Assembly (NCBI GenBank): GCA_012267385.1
Contig: JAAXGW010000021.1
Span: forward strand, 1 to 64,000
Reading direction: 5' to 3'
Length of the DNA: 64,000 bases
Source: OMG group bacterium
GTDB taxonomy: Bacteria; Pseudomonadota; Gammaproteobacteria; Pseudomonadales; Azotimanducaceae
Each line of letters opens with the position of its first letter. Position 1 is the first letter of the stretch. The notes below the pieces were generated by a model. The model searched no databases, was not told where the DNA came from, and saw only the letters and a list, made by a program, of their open reading frames with translations. A program made the position numbers and the translations under genes. Shown here one piece after another: positions 37,694 to 45,747 of the stretch.

Positions 37694-39058
37694 ATGCTAC
37701 CCTTCGACGACTTAACAATCGGTATATTGGGCATCGTGCTCCTGATTGCCTTAGTGCTGGTTGGAGTTCGTGTGTTTGTCGCAGCTGCGCTTGCTGGTTT
37801 TGTCGGGCTCGTGTTATTAAGGGGATGGGGTCCTGCAGTAGGTATAGTCGGTACGATCCCTCATTCAAAGACCGTGACTTACGCATTGTCGGTCTTACCA
37901 TTGTTTATTCTGATCGGTTTTTTAGCATTCCACGCTGGTTTTACCAATCGATTGTTTGAAACAGCTAGAAAGTGGGTAGGTTGGGTGCCTGGTGGATTGG
38001 CGGTTTCGACAGTGTTTGCAAGTGCTGGTTTTGCTGCTGTATCGGGTGCATCAACCGCGACTGCTGCGGTGTTCTCTCGGGTTGCCATTCCAGACATGGC
38101 TCGAAATGGCTATCATCGGCGGCTTATTGCTGGTGTGGTCGCAGCTGGTGGAACTCTGGCTTCTCTAATCCCGCCTTCTGCAATCTTGGTGATCTACGCT
38201 ATTATCGTAGAACAATCCGTTGGTAAGTTGCTTCTGGCAGGTTTGTTACCTGGTGTTGTTTCGGTGTTGATTTACACGGTCTTAATCGTGGGAATGTGTA
38301 AGGTCAAACCCGAACTGGGCAGTTCTGTTTCTGGAATATCCTGGAAAGAGCGATTTCGAAGTCTTCCAGGTGCGCTGCCGGTCCTCTTGGTAGTCGGTAC
38401 GATTTTTGGTGCCTTGTACACAGGATATGCTACCCCTACTGAAGCGGGTGCACTTGGAGCGGCGATGATTTTTCTGCTCTACTTAGGTCGCATTTTCTTC
38501 AAAAAATCGTTCTCGTCTTTCAACAAGAATATTTTCCAAGCACTCATAGAAACGGCGAAATTAACGGTCATGATTTTTACCCTTATCTGGGGCGTCTTCG
38601 TCTTCGTTCGATTCCTCGGCTTCGCAGGTTTACCCAGTGCGTTTGCAGATTGGGTAGTGACTCTCAACGTGTCACCTTTGGTGATCATGATTTGTATTCT
38701 GCTCGCCTACGCTGTTCTCGGGATGTTCATGGATGCGATCGGAATGTTGATCTTGACGCTACCAGTAGTCTTTCCCGCGGTAATCGCTCTAGGGTATGAC
38801 CCAATTTGGTTTGGCGTCATCGTTGTCAAAATGGCCGAAATATGTCTGATTACTCCACCGATAGGACTAAATTGCTTTGTCGTCGCGGGAGTTTCCCGCG
38901 AATTACGGACTTCCTCAGGAGCATCACTTAGCATTCCACTACAAGACGTCTTCCGCGGTGTTGGACCATTTTTCATCGCAGATGTGGTCACCGTTGCTAT
39001 CCTTTTAATCTTTCCGGATATAGTGTTGTGGCTTCCGAACACCATGGCCGACTTTTGA
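37694..39058 (+). CDS. dctM: TRAP transporter large permease (DctM family)
   Basis: A 454-residue membrane protein with about 12 helices that forms the sodium-driven transport channel. Typical segments are FAAVSGASTATAAVFSRVAIPDM, GGTLASLIPPSAILVIYA, GYATPTEAGALGA, and near the end ICLITPPIGLNCFVVAGVS. Four bases separate it from dctQ, so the two are in one operon. Confidence 0.95.
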   Translation: MLPFDDLTIGILGIVLLIALVLVGVRVFVAAALAGFVGLVLLRGWGPAVGIVGTIPHSKTVTYALSVLPLFILIGFLAFHAGFTNRLFETARKWVGWVPGGLAVSTVFASAGFAAVSGASTATAAVFSRVAIPDMARNGYHRRLIAGVVAAGGTLASLIPPSAILVIYAIIVEQSVGKLLLAGLLPGVVSVLIYTVLIVGMCKVKPELGSSVSGISWKERFRSLPGALPVLLVVGTIFGALYTGYATPTEAGALGAAMIFLLYLGRIFFKKSFSSFNKNIFQALIETAKLTVMIFTLIWGVFVFVRFLGFAGLPSAFADWVVTLNVSPLVIMICILLAYAVLGMFMDAIGMLILTLPVVFPAVIALGYDPIWFGVIVVKMAEICLITPPIGLNCFVVAGVSRELRTSSGASLSIPLQDVFRGVGPFFIADVVTVAILLIFPDIVLWLPNTMADF

Positions 39059-39167
39059 CGGAGAGATCTTCTGTCTTGAAGTGTTTTCAGCTATGTTCAT
39101 GAATAGACTCCACCTCAAAAGCTAAATCTGTTACAAAAACATAAAATAAACTCCCCTTAATGCCAAG

Positions 39168-40436
39168 GTGCAGTGGCAACCTCAAACTTTGGAATCTAGT
39201 CAAGTTAGCGCCGGTGGCTCGCTGATCGACGTCGGTGAAGCGACGACGCCTGGATCGGAAGCTCGCTCTACACGGGCGCGGTCTGCTTCGATCGTAGACC
39301 AATTCGAGGACATTCGTCCATATCGAGACGAAGAGCTAGCCGACAAACTCGCAGAACTCTCGGAAGACCTCACGCTCATACGCACGGTCTGTACGTTTAC
39401 GATACCTCGTTTGTATCGAATGTTCCCTGCTGGAGTGCAATGGTTGTGGCGTCGGATTCTCCGTAATCGCTATCGAAATATTCACAACATTAAAGATCTC
39501 CAAGACCTAATGGGGAAGTATGTTGGGTTCTGTATGCGACGTACTTCTTTGGGTTTGACTACTTCAGGATTGGAACATTTACCGAGTGATCGACCCTGTC
39601 TGTTCATTTCGAACCACCGCGACATTGTGTTGGATTCGGCAATAGTTGTTGTTACCCTAGGATCGCAGGATGTGCCGAACATGCAGATTGCGATTGGCGA
39701 CAATCTATTTGAGAGTGGTTGGGAAAAAGAGATCATGCGTTTGAACCGAGGTTTCATGGTCGTTCGCCGCGCAGATTCAAGACGCGCCCAGTACGAAGCG
39801 TTAGTAACCACTTCAAAATACATTCGCCATACCCTGGAACAAGGGGAGTCTGTTTGGATCTCGCAACGGCAAGGACGATCGAAAGATGGTCTGGACAAGA
39901 CCGATCCTGCACTAATCAAGATGCTGTTGTTGGCTTATCGTGACGAGATATCGGAAATTTCAGATTGGTTAGAGCATGTCTATTTGGTGCCGATCTCAGT
40001 TTCCTATGAAGTCGATCCTTGTGCTCCAATGAAAGCTATGGAACTCTATACTCGAGAGACTACCGGTACCTACGAAAAAGACGAAAGAGAGGACTTTCGT
40101 AGTATCGTCCAAGGAATTAGAGGATTCAAGGGTCGAGTACATTTGGCGTTCTCAGAACCGATTAAACCAGAAGAAGTGAAGCAAAATGGCGATCCCAACG
40201 TGAGACCATTAGACGCAGACGACTTCGCTTTACGGGTCGATGATTCGATCACAAATGGGTTGCGAACATTTCCCACGTTTTACGAAGCTCAAAGGCTTCT
40301 CTCTGGAGGAACTGGGTGTGAGCTTGAACGTGGTCCGGTACAACGTGCTTTTGAGAAGCAGTGTCAAAGTTTAGAGCCTGCAGCCCGTAAATACCTATAC
40401 ATGCAATACGCGAATCAAATTCACCATTCGCGCTAA
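39168..40436 (+). CDS. Glycerolipid acyltransferase (PlsC/PlsB-like)
   Basis: A 422-residue acyltransferase. The core LPSDRPCLFISNHRDIVLDSAIV (about residues 138-158) has the conserved His, but with H-x5-D in place of the usual H-x4-D, a variant known in some bacterial glycerol acyltransferases. Further motifs follow (MRLNRGFMVVRR, ESVWISQRQGRSKDG, VYLVPISVSYEVDP). The N-terminal 80 residues are charged and probably soluble. It would acylate a glycerol phosphate or lysolipid at the inner membrane. The acyl-CoA dehydrogenase gene follows 28 bp downstream, so both may belong to one lipid-metabolism transcript. Confidence 0.78.
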   Translation: MQWQPQTLESSQVSAGGSLIDVGEATTPGSEARSTRARSASIVDQFEDIRPYRDEELADKLAELSEDLTLIRTVCTFTIPRLYRMFPAGVQWLWRRILRNRYRNIHNIKDLQDLMGKYVGFCMRRTSLGLTTSGLEHLPSDRPCLFISNHRDIVLDSAIVVVTLGSQDVPNMQIAIGDNLFESGWEKEIMRLNRGFMVVRRADSRRAQYEALVTTSKYIRHTLEQGESVWISQRQGRSKDGLDKTDPALIKMLLLAYRDEISEISDWLEHVYLVPISVSYEVDPCAPMKAMELYTRETTGTYEKDEREDFRSIVQGIRGFKGRVHLAFSEPIKPEEVKQNGDPNVRPLDADDFALRVDDSITNGLRTFPTFYEAQRLLSGGTGCELERGPVQRAFEKQCQSLEPAARKYLYMQYANQIHHSR

Positions 40437-40464
40437 ATTTCACTCCAACATTAAGGAAAAATAA

Positions 40465-42204
40465 ATGTTGCCTTACCGGCCGCCAGTAGAAGATACTATG
40501 TTTCTTCTGAAAGACGTATTCAAGATCCACGAAGATTGGGCGAAGTGGTCGCAGATCAACGAGGTGGATTTAGATCTGGCGCAAGCTATTCTGGAACAAG
40601 GCGGCAAATTTGCCGCAGAAGTGATGGGTCCGGTCTCTCAAAGCGCAGATCAGGAAGGCGCAACATGGCGCGACAACAAGGTCTACGCCCCCTCGGGATA
40701 CAAAGAAGCATTTGACGGTGTGGTTTCCGGTGGTTGGTTGAGCCTGACCGGAAATCCGGAGTATGGAGGCCAAGGTTTACCTGCTGTGCTCTCTATCGGC
40801 GTCGAAGAATATTTCTGGGGAGCTAACACGACTTTGTGGCTGTACGCATCGCTTACGGTCGGTGCCGCGCATTGCATAGACGTATTTTGCGACGAAACGA
40901 CCAAGACGAACTATCTACCACCGATGTATGAAGGGAAATGGACGGGTGCGATGGCGCTAACCGAAGCTCACGCGGGAACGGATCTCGGTTTGCTACGGAC
41001 GAAAGCAATTCTTGCGGAGGATGGCTCGTACCGTGTGAGCGGAACAAAAATATTTATTACGAGCGGGGAACACGACCTTGCTGAAAACATCATTCACTTA
41101 GTACTTGCGAAGTTGCCAGACGCACCCTCTGGTTCCAAAGGGATTTCACTCTTCTTAGTACCAAAGTTTCTCGTTAATGAAGATGGCACACTAGGAGCTA
41201 GAAACAGCTTTTTTAGTGCTTCGATTGAAGAGAAAATGGGCATACATGGCAGTGCAACATCAACGATCGTTTACGAAGACGCGATCGGTTACTTAATAGG
41301 CGCGCCGCATCATGGTTTAGCAGGAATGTTCGTAATGATGAACGCGGCTCGACTCTCGGTAGGAATCCAAGGTCTAGGTGCTGCGGAACGAGCCTATCAA
41401 ATGGCGTCTGACTATGTGAAAGAACGACGACAGGGCAAAGCGGTACAGCGACCTCCCAATTCCGATGCTGAAGCAGATCCTATTATTGAACATCCTGATA
41501 TTCGGCGGCTCATGCTTCTGCAACGCGCTTTTACGGAGGGCGGTCGAGCGTTCGCGCTCTTTGTCGCACATCAAATCGATCGTTCGCGCTTTGCCGAAGC
41601 GCCAGAAGATCAGGTACAAGCCACTAAATTTGTTGAACTGCTGACTCCCATCGCAAAAGCTTTTCTTACTGATCGAGCTATGGACTCAACGATCCATGCT
41701 CAGCAGTGTTTTGGAGGGCATGGATACATCCGGGAAACAGGGATTGAACAACTAGTCCGAGACACTCGGATAACACAGATTTACGAAGGTACCAATGGCG
41801 TTCAAGCATGGGATCTGGTTCGACGCAAGGTATTACTCAATCGAGGTGAATACGTCGTTGAATTTGCGGAATATATGCGGTCGAAGAATAATGAGGGTCC
41901 CTACAAAGAAGTCGTTGATGGATATATCGACGAGTGGCTCGAATGCACGAAGTTGATTATGGAACGATCATCAAACACTTTAGAATTCGCTGCTGGAAAT
42001 GCGGTCGACTATCTTGAGCTCAGCGGTTTAGTTATCTATGCTTGGTTATGGAATCAGATGAGTGGGGCGAATGACGAGCACTTGAATAAGCAGTACACAG
42101 CCGAATTTTATTTTGATCGCATATTACCAAAAATCCCATCACTGTTTGAGGCCATCCGAAACGGTACGGACTCTATCCTAACACCAGAATCGGCTTGGTT
42201 CTGA
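40465..42204 (+). CDS. Acyl-CoA dehydrogenase, DmdC-like
   Basis: A 579-residue FAD enzyme that desaturates an acyl-CoA. Signatures are GAMALTEAHAGTDLGLLRTKA, KIFITSGEHDL and the C-terminal FGGHGYIRETGIEQLVRDTRITQIYEGTNGVQAWDL. The catalytic Glu is expected in YEGTNG, as in the long-chain 570-600-residue family that includes 3-methylmercaptopropionyl-CoA dehydrogenase (DmdC). Without DmdB/DmdD neighbours a DMSP role cannot be claimed. The alternative start MFLLKDVFKIHEDW (40498) is plausible and closer to the family N-terminus. Confidence 0.88.
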   Translation: MLPYRPPVEDTMFLLKDVFKIHEDWAKWSQINEVDLDLAQAILEQGGKFAAEVMGPVSQSADQEGATWRDNKVYAPSGYKEAFDGVVSGGWLSLTGNPEYGGQGLPAVLSIGVEEYFWGANTTLWLYASLTVGAAHCIDVFCDETTKTNYLPPMYEGKWTGAMALTEAHAGTDLGLLRTKAILAEDGSYRVSGTKIFITSGEHDLAENIIHLVLAKLPDAPSGSKGISLFLVPKFLVNEDGTLGARNSFFSASIEEKMGIHGSATSTIVYEDAIGYLIGAPHHGLAGMFVMMNAARLSVGIQGLGAAERAYQMASDYVKERRQGKAVQRPPNSDAEADPIIEHPDIRRLMLLQRAFTEGGRAFALFVAHQIDRSRFAEAPEDQVQATKFVELLTPIAKAFLTDRAMDSTIHAQQCFGGHGYIRETGIEQLVRDTRITQIYEGTNGVQAWDLVRRKVLLNRGEYVVEFAEYMRSKNNEGPYKEVVDGYIDEWLECTKLIMERSSNTLEFAAGNAVDYLELSGLVIYAWLWNQMSGANDEHLNKQYTAEFYFDRILPKIPSLFEAIRNGTDSILTPESAWF

Positions 42205-42227
42205 CTATTGTTGTTGTAGAGAGACTT

Positions 42228-42983
42228 TTAGTACTCCGGAAGGGTACAAGACTCGTCGATTTCCAAGACTAGTTCTTCTAAAGAACATTCTTGCAAGACC
42301 GAGTCGATCGCGTTCTTCTCGGTTTCGTCAATCGTCAAGTCGTATTTACGCTTAATGTGCATGTGTTGCCACACATACCAACAAGCGTTGTGGTCCGGTA
42401 ACCAATCTGCGGGATCTCTATCAGATTTGCTCCGATTCACCGACGCGCTGGCTAGAGCGATATTCTCTAAGTCGTTTGAAAAGTTAATCTTTATTTGAGC
42501 ATCTGCAGCGCAGAGACCACTGTCATGCGCTTCTTTTCTTGCCACGAGATGATCGACGTCTACATCTTCGTAAGTATCAAAACATTTATTCTCGAAAGCA
42601 CCAAATATCCCTCCCAACTCTTGGGCTTTGATCACATCTAAGGTAGAACCGTAAGGATATTCGGCTACGTTGTACTCGGTACAAGTGTCTTCAGGCTCGA
42701 CTCGCAGTCCGAAATAGAGATTCTGATCAACTTTCTCTAGTTCAAGCAGCAATTCCATTGTTAGAACATCGTCGCAAGAACTCTCGACAGGCTCTTCCCC
42801 TGGAGCGTGGCAATGACACTGATCTGTTTCTTCGTCGTCTACCACGATCTTGTGACATTCGAACGTTGTCGTAATTTCATCATGCGCAATAGCTGTGATG
42901 GACATCGCTACTAGCACCACAAGTAAATTTGACCGAAATACCAACCCCACAGGTTGGGCGCACTTCATAGTGTAAACGGACAT
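42228..42983 (-). CDS. Secreted HNH (His-Me finger) nuclease
   Basis: A 251-residue protein with a signal peptide (FRSNLLVVLVAMSITAIAHD). The C-terminal half has VDVDHLVARKEAHDSG (Asp-His of the His-Me finger), NDLENIALASASVNRSK with the conserved Asn and SK, and DPADWLP, the pattern of DUF1524/GmrSD-type HNH nucleases that are secreted. Several Cys in the N-terminal half (CHKI, CHCHAP, SSCDD) suggest disulfides. It may digest extracellular DNA for nutrients or defence; that is inference. It is convergent with the acyl-CoA dehydrogenase gene and divergent from the adjacent mobile element. Confidence 0.72.
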   Translation of the reverse strand: MSVYTMKCAQPVGLVFRSNLLVVLVAMSITAIAHDEITTTFECHKIVVDDEETDQCHCHAPGEEPVESSCDDVLTMELLLELEKVDQNLYFGLRVEPEDTCTEYNVAEYPYGSTLDVIKAQELGGIFGAFENKCFDTYEDVDVDHLVARKEAHDSGLCAADAQIKINFSNDLENIALASASVNRSKSDRDPADWLPDHNACWYVWQHMHIKRKYDLTIDETEKNAIDSVLQECSLEELVLEIDESCTLPEY

Positions 42984-43059
42984 CAGTACGGACTACTGAA
43001 TAGCATCGGATCTAGTGCGATAAACGGGCAGTCTAGACCCAGGATTACCAATCAAAAAA

Positions 43060-43085
43060 GGGAATTATGTAGCAAAATCCGCAAA
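43060..43085 (+). repeat. Left terminal inverted repeat of the IS1595-like element
   Basis: It begins GGGAATTATGTAGC and is perfectly repeated, inverted, at 45637-45662 over 26 bases. Confidence 0.92.
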
Positions 43086-43199
43086 ACCGCTACATAAATC
43101 GTAAGAAATTTACAAATTATCGTATAAAACTGTTGCAATATATGTAAATATGTGATATAATAATCTGCATAAGTGAAGAAACTGAACGGAGTAAATCAG

Positions 43200-44143
43200 A
43201 TGACAGAGAAACAGCGAGTCAAGACGATTAGCGTTCCTCAGCTCTACAAGATGTTCCCAACCGAGCAATCTTGTTTCGAGTGGTTAGAGGAAGTGCGCTG
43301 GAAGGATAAGCCAGTATGCCCACATTGTGGTCGCACTGGTGAGTTCACCAAGCCAAAGAGTAAGCCATACACCTATTGGCACGGATTGGATTGTCGTAAG
43401 CAATTCCGAGTTACAACGGGTACTTGCATGCACGCTACCAAACAGCCACTGCAAGATTGGATTTACGCTATTTACTCGCTTATGACCGCTCGTAAGGGTG
43501 TGAGTGCATTGCAAATCTCCAAAGAATTAGGTTGCAATTATCGCACCGCGTGGCACATGTTGCATAGAATAAGAGAAGGTTTTGTGCATGAGAGTGTCAA
43601 ACTCTCTAACATTGTGGAATCTGATACCACTTATGTCGGTGGTAAAGAGTCCAACAAGCATGAGAGTAAGAAATTGAAGCAAGGACGCGGAACAGTCGGC
43701 AAGACGCCAGTAGTCGGTATCAAGGAACGAGAAGGCAAGGTTAAAGCCAAGCCAGTCGAGTGTGAAGATGCAAAGACGCTCATTGATTTTGTGAATGAGA
43801 GTATCACTGACGACACGACTGTTTATACGGACGAAGCAACTGTGTACGCTCGACTCGCTCAAATCCTACGAGGAATTACCCATGAGACCGTGAAACACGG
43901 TCAAGGCGAGTACAAACGAGGCACAGTTCATACCAAAACATTGAGAGTGTATGGGCTATTCTCAAGCGTTCTATCAATGGCACCTGGCACCATGTTTCCC
44001 CGAAGCATTTAGCACGATACGTCAACGAGATTACATTCCGTCTCAATGACGGGAATTGTGAAGTCGACACTATCGACCGAATGCGTCAATTTGTAGAACA
44101 GATTGAGGGGAAGAAACTACGATACATTGATCTCACAGCATGA
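43200..44143 (+). pseudogene. IS1595-family transposase with a late frameshift
   Basis: The start ATG 43200 has ACGGAG eight bases upstream. An N-terminal zinc ribbon (CPHCGRTGEF and GLDCRKQF) is followed by an ISXO2-like DDE domain with Asp in IVESDTTYVGGKE and Asp in TVYTDEATVY. The frame breaks at an A4 run (CATACCAAAACATT, about 43930). The continuation ESVWAILKRSINGTWHHVS, with the catalytic Glu, then SPKHLARYVNEITFRLN, is one frame over and ends at TGA 44141-44143. Without correction the protein lacks its third catalytic residue. IS1595 transposases are not known to use programmed shifting, so a mutation is likely. The stop overlaps the ATG of the passenger gene. Confidence 0.85.
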
Positions 44144-45451
44144 CTCCCAACTGGGAAAATCAAACCATCTTCACTGGAGATTGTTTGGATGTTATGCGGA
44201 GAATGAATTCTGGGTGTGTTGATCTCATTTACTTAGACCCTCCTTTTAACTCTAATGCGAACTATGCTGCTCCGATCGGAAGTGAAGCTGCTGGAGCTGA
44301 ATTCAAAGATACTTGGGGGTTAGATGAACTCAAAGTAGCATGGCACGCACTCATTCAGCGAGAGCATCCCGAACTATATCAATATCTCAAAGCAGTGATG
44401 ACCATGCACAGTAAGTCCATGATGGCGTACCTCATTTATATGGCGGTGCGAATTATGGAAATGAAACGACTGCTTAAGTCCACTGGGTCGGTTTACATAC
44501 ACTGTGATTCGAGTGCAGGTCATTATTTAAAGTTGCTAATGGATTGTATTTTCGGTCGTGAACAATTTAGAAATGAGTTGATCTGGCATTACGGCAAGAT
44601 GGTTAACGCTGGAAAAAATTTCCCCCGTAACCATGATACTGTTTTTAGATACAGTGTGGGGGGGGTACATCTTTAATCCTATTAAAGGAGGGAATTCAGA
44701 ATACCGCAACAGATTTCGAAAATTCCTAACTGGCAATCAAGTCCTGTATGTCAGTGTTAAGCATCTTAAAGATAAGCTAATAATAAGACGTTGTGAAAAA
44801 ATTAAAAAAGCACTGCATCGAGAGTTGAATGACAATGATATTCTCTTTAATTTCGACAAGGAATTTAAAATGCAATCTGATGTTATTTACGCACCTATTA
44901 TTCGAGGAAACTCCAGAGAACGAGTGGGATTTCCTACTCAAAAACCTTTGGCTTTACTCAATCCGATCATTGCTGCCAGTAGTAATATGGACGACATGGT
45001 TTTAGACCCTTTTTGTGGTTGTGCAACTGCCTGTATCGCGGCGGAAAAGCTAGGTCGTCAATGGGTGGGTATTGATATTTCTCCAAAAGCAGCTGAACTC
45101 GTAGCATTGCGTATGCGTCGAGAGCTGGGAATGTTTTACAGAGGTGCTCATTTACAAGATGACGCGATCGAACGTACTGATATAGTTCCTATTCTTAAAT
45201 ACAACTCAAAAGAAAATAAGGAGACACTATACGGCAAACAAAAAGGATTTTGCAACGGTTGTAGAGAGCACTTCAAAGATCGACATTTGGAGATTGACCA
45301 TATCGTACCCAGTTCGCACGGGGGGGGCGACCATATAGAGAATTTACAACTCCTTTGCGGTTCGTGCAATCGGATAAAGGGGAATAGACCTATGGAATAT
45401 TTGATGTCTCGATTACAACATTCAAGTTTAATGACTTTTGCAGCAGGGTAA
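44140..45451 (+). CDS. DNA methyltransferase fused to an HNH nuclease, out of frame at a G8 tract
   Basis: ATG 44140 overlaps the transposase stop. Domain 1 is a beta-class N6/N4 methyltransferase: motif IV IYLDPPFNSNANY (about residue 30), the SVYIHCDSSAGHYLKLLMD region, FPTQKPLALLNPII, and motif I LDPFCGCATACIAA then GIDISPKAAELV. Domain 2 (last 80 residues) is a zinc-type HNH nuclease: CNGC, LEIDHIVPSSHGG, CGSCN, then RIKGN. At 44658-44665 eight G put the first frame (ends 44676) out of step with the rest (from 44633). Seven G would give one frame of about 436 codons reading VFRYSVGGYIFNPIKGGN. A second G8 lies at 45320-45327, in frame. This suggests a single-chain modification and restriction enzyme subject to phase variation. 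Confidence 0.8.
44658..44665 (+). repeat. G8 homopolymer tract at the frame break of the methyltransferase
   Basis: Eight consecutive G. With seven (or ten) the methyltransferase and nuclease form one frame; with eight translation stops a few codons later at 44674-44676. Runs of this kind are classic slipped-strand phase-variation sites. Confidence 0.9.
45320..45327 (+). repeat. Second G8 tract, inside the HNH domain
   Basis: Eight G encode Gly-Gly-Gly in PSSHGGGDHIEN, between the Asp-His and the CGSC motif of the HNH nuclease. The current length is in frame. Slippage would remove the second half of the nuclease only. Confidence 0.88.
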
Positions 45452-45454
45452 AAG

Positions 45455-45622
45455 ATGAACCGTAAAGAATTTAATCGCGTCGAGCGACGCGAAATAACGA
45501 AGAAAGAATTTACCGACACGCTCAAAGCGTTGATCCGCACCAAGCCAGTACAAGTGCCAGATCACAACCCGACACGCAAAGAATTGAACGAACGATACCG
45601 ACTAGATCGAGTAGAAGATTGA
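45455..45622 (+). CDS. Small basic protein, third gene of the mobile element
   Basis: Fifty-five residues (MNRKEFNRVERREITKKEF..., ending YRLDRVED), rich in Lys, Arg and Glu. The ATG is three bases after the methyltransferase stop, with AGGG upstream. The strong helix propensity and charge suggest a DNA- or protein-binding partner. It lies within the terminal repeats and belongs to the transposon's operon. No family was recognised. Possible roles, none shown by the sequence: control protein, antirestriction or solubility partner for the fusion enzyme. Confidence 0.6.
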   Translation: MNRKEFNRVERREITKKEFTDTLKALIRTKPVQVPDHNPTRKELNERYRLDRVED

Positions 45623-45636
45623 TACGGCTCAATTAC

Positions 45637-45662
45637 TTTGCGGATTTTGCTACATAATTCCC
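45637..45662 (-). repeat. Right terminal inverted repeat of the IS1595-like element
   Basis: The reverse complement begins GGGAATTATGTAGC and matches the left end over 26 bases. One extra C (45663) and an A-run follow outside. Confidence 0.92.
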
Positions 45663-45747
45663 CAAAAAAAACATTACGCAACAAGGGGGGATAAACACTT
45701 GCTTTTAGAGTACTCACGGGACTCTAGTGCAACAACATTCAAACCGT

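Larger units (their letters stand above)
43060..45662 (+). mobile_element. IS1595-like transporter insertion sequence carrying a methyltransferase-HNH passenger
   Basis: A 2,603-bp element bounded by perfect 26-bp terminal inverted repeats (43060-43085 and 45637-45662). It is flanked on both sides by CAAAAAA, compatible with the 8-bp target duplication of the IS1595 family but blurred by the A-run. Inside, on one strand and almost without gaps, lie an IS1595-like transposase, a DNA methyltransferase fused to an HNH nuclease, and a 55-residue basic protein. IS1595 elements with passenger genes, including methyltransferases, have been described as transporter insertion sequences. It sits between the secreted nuclease gene and mpl and disrupts neither. 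Confidence 0.85.
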
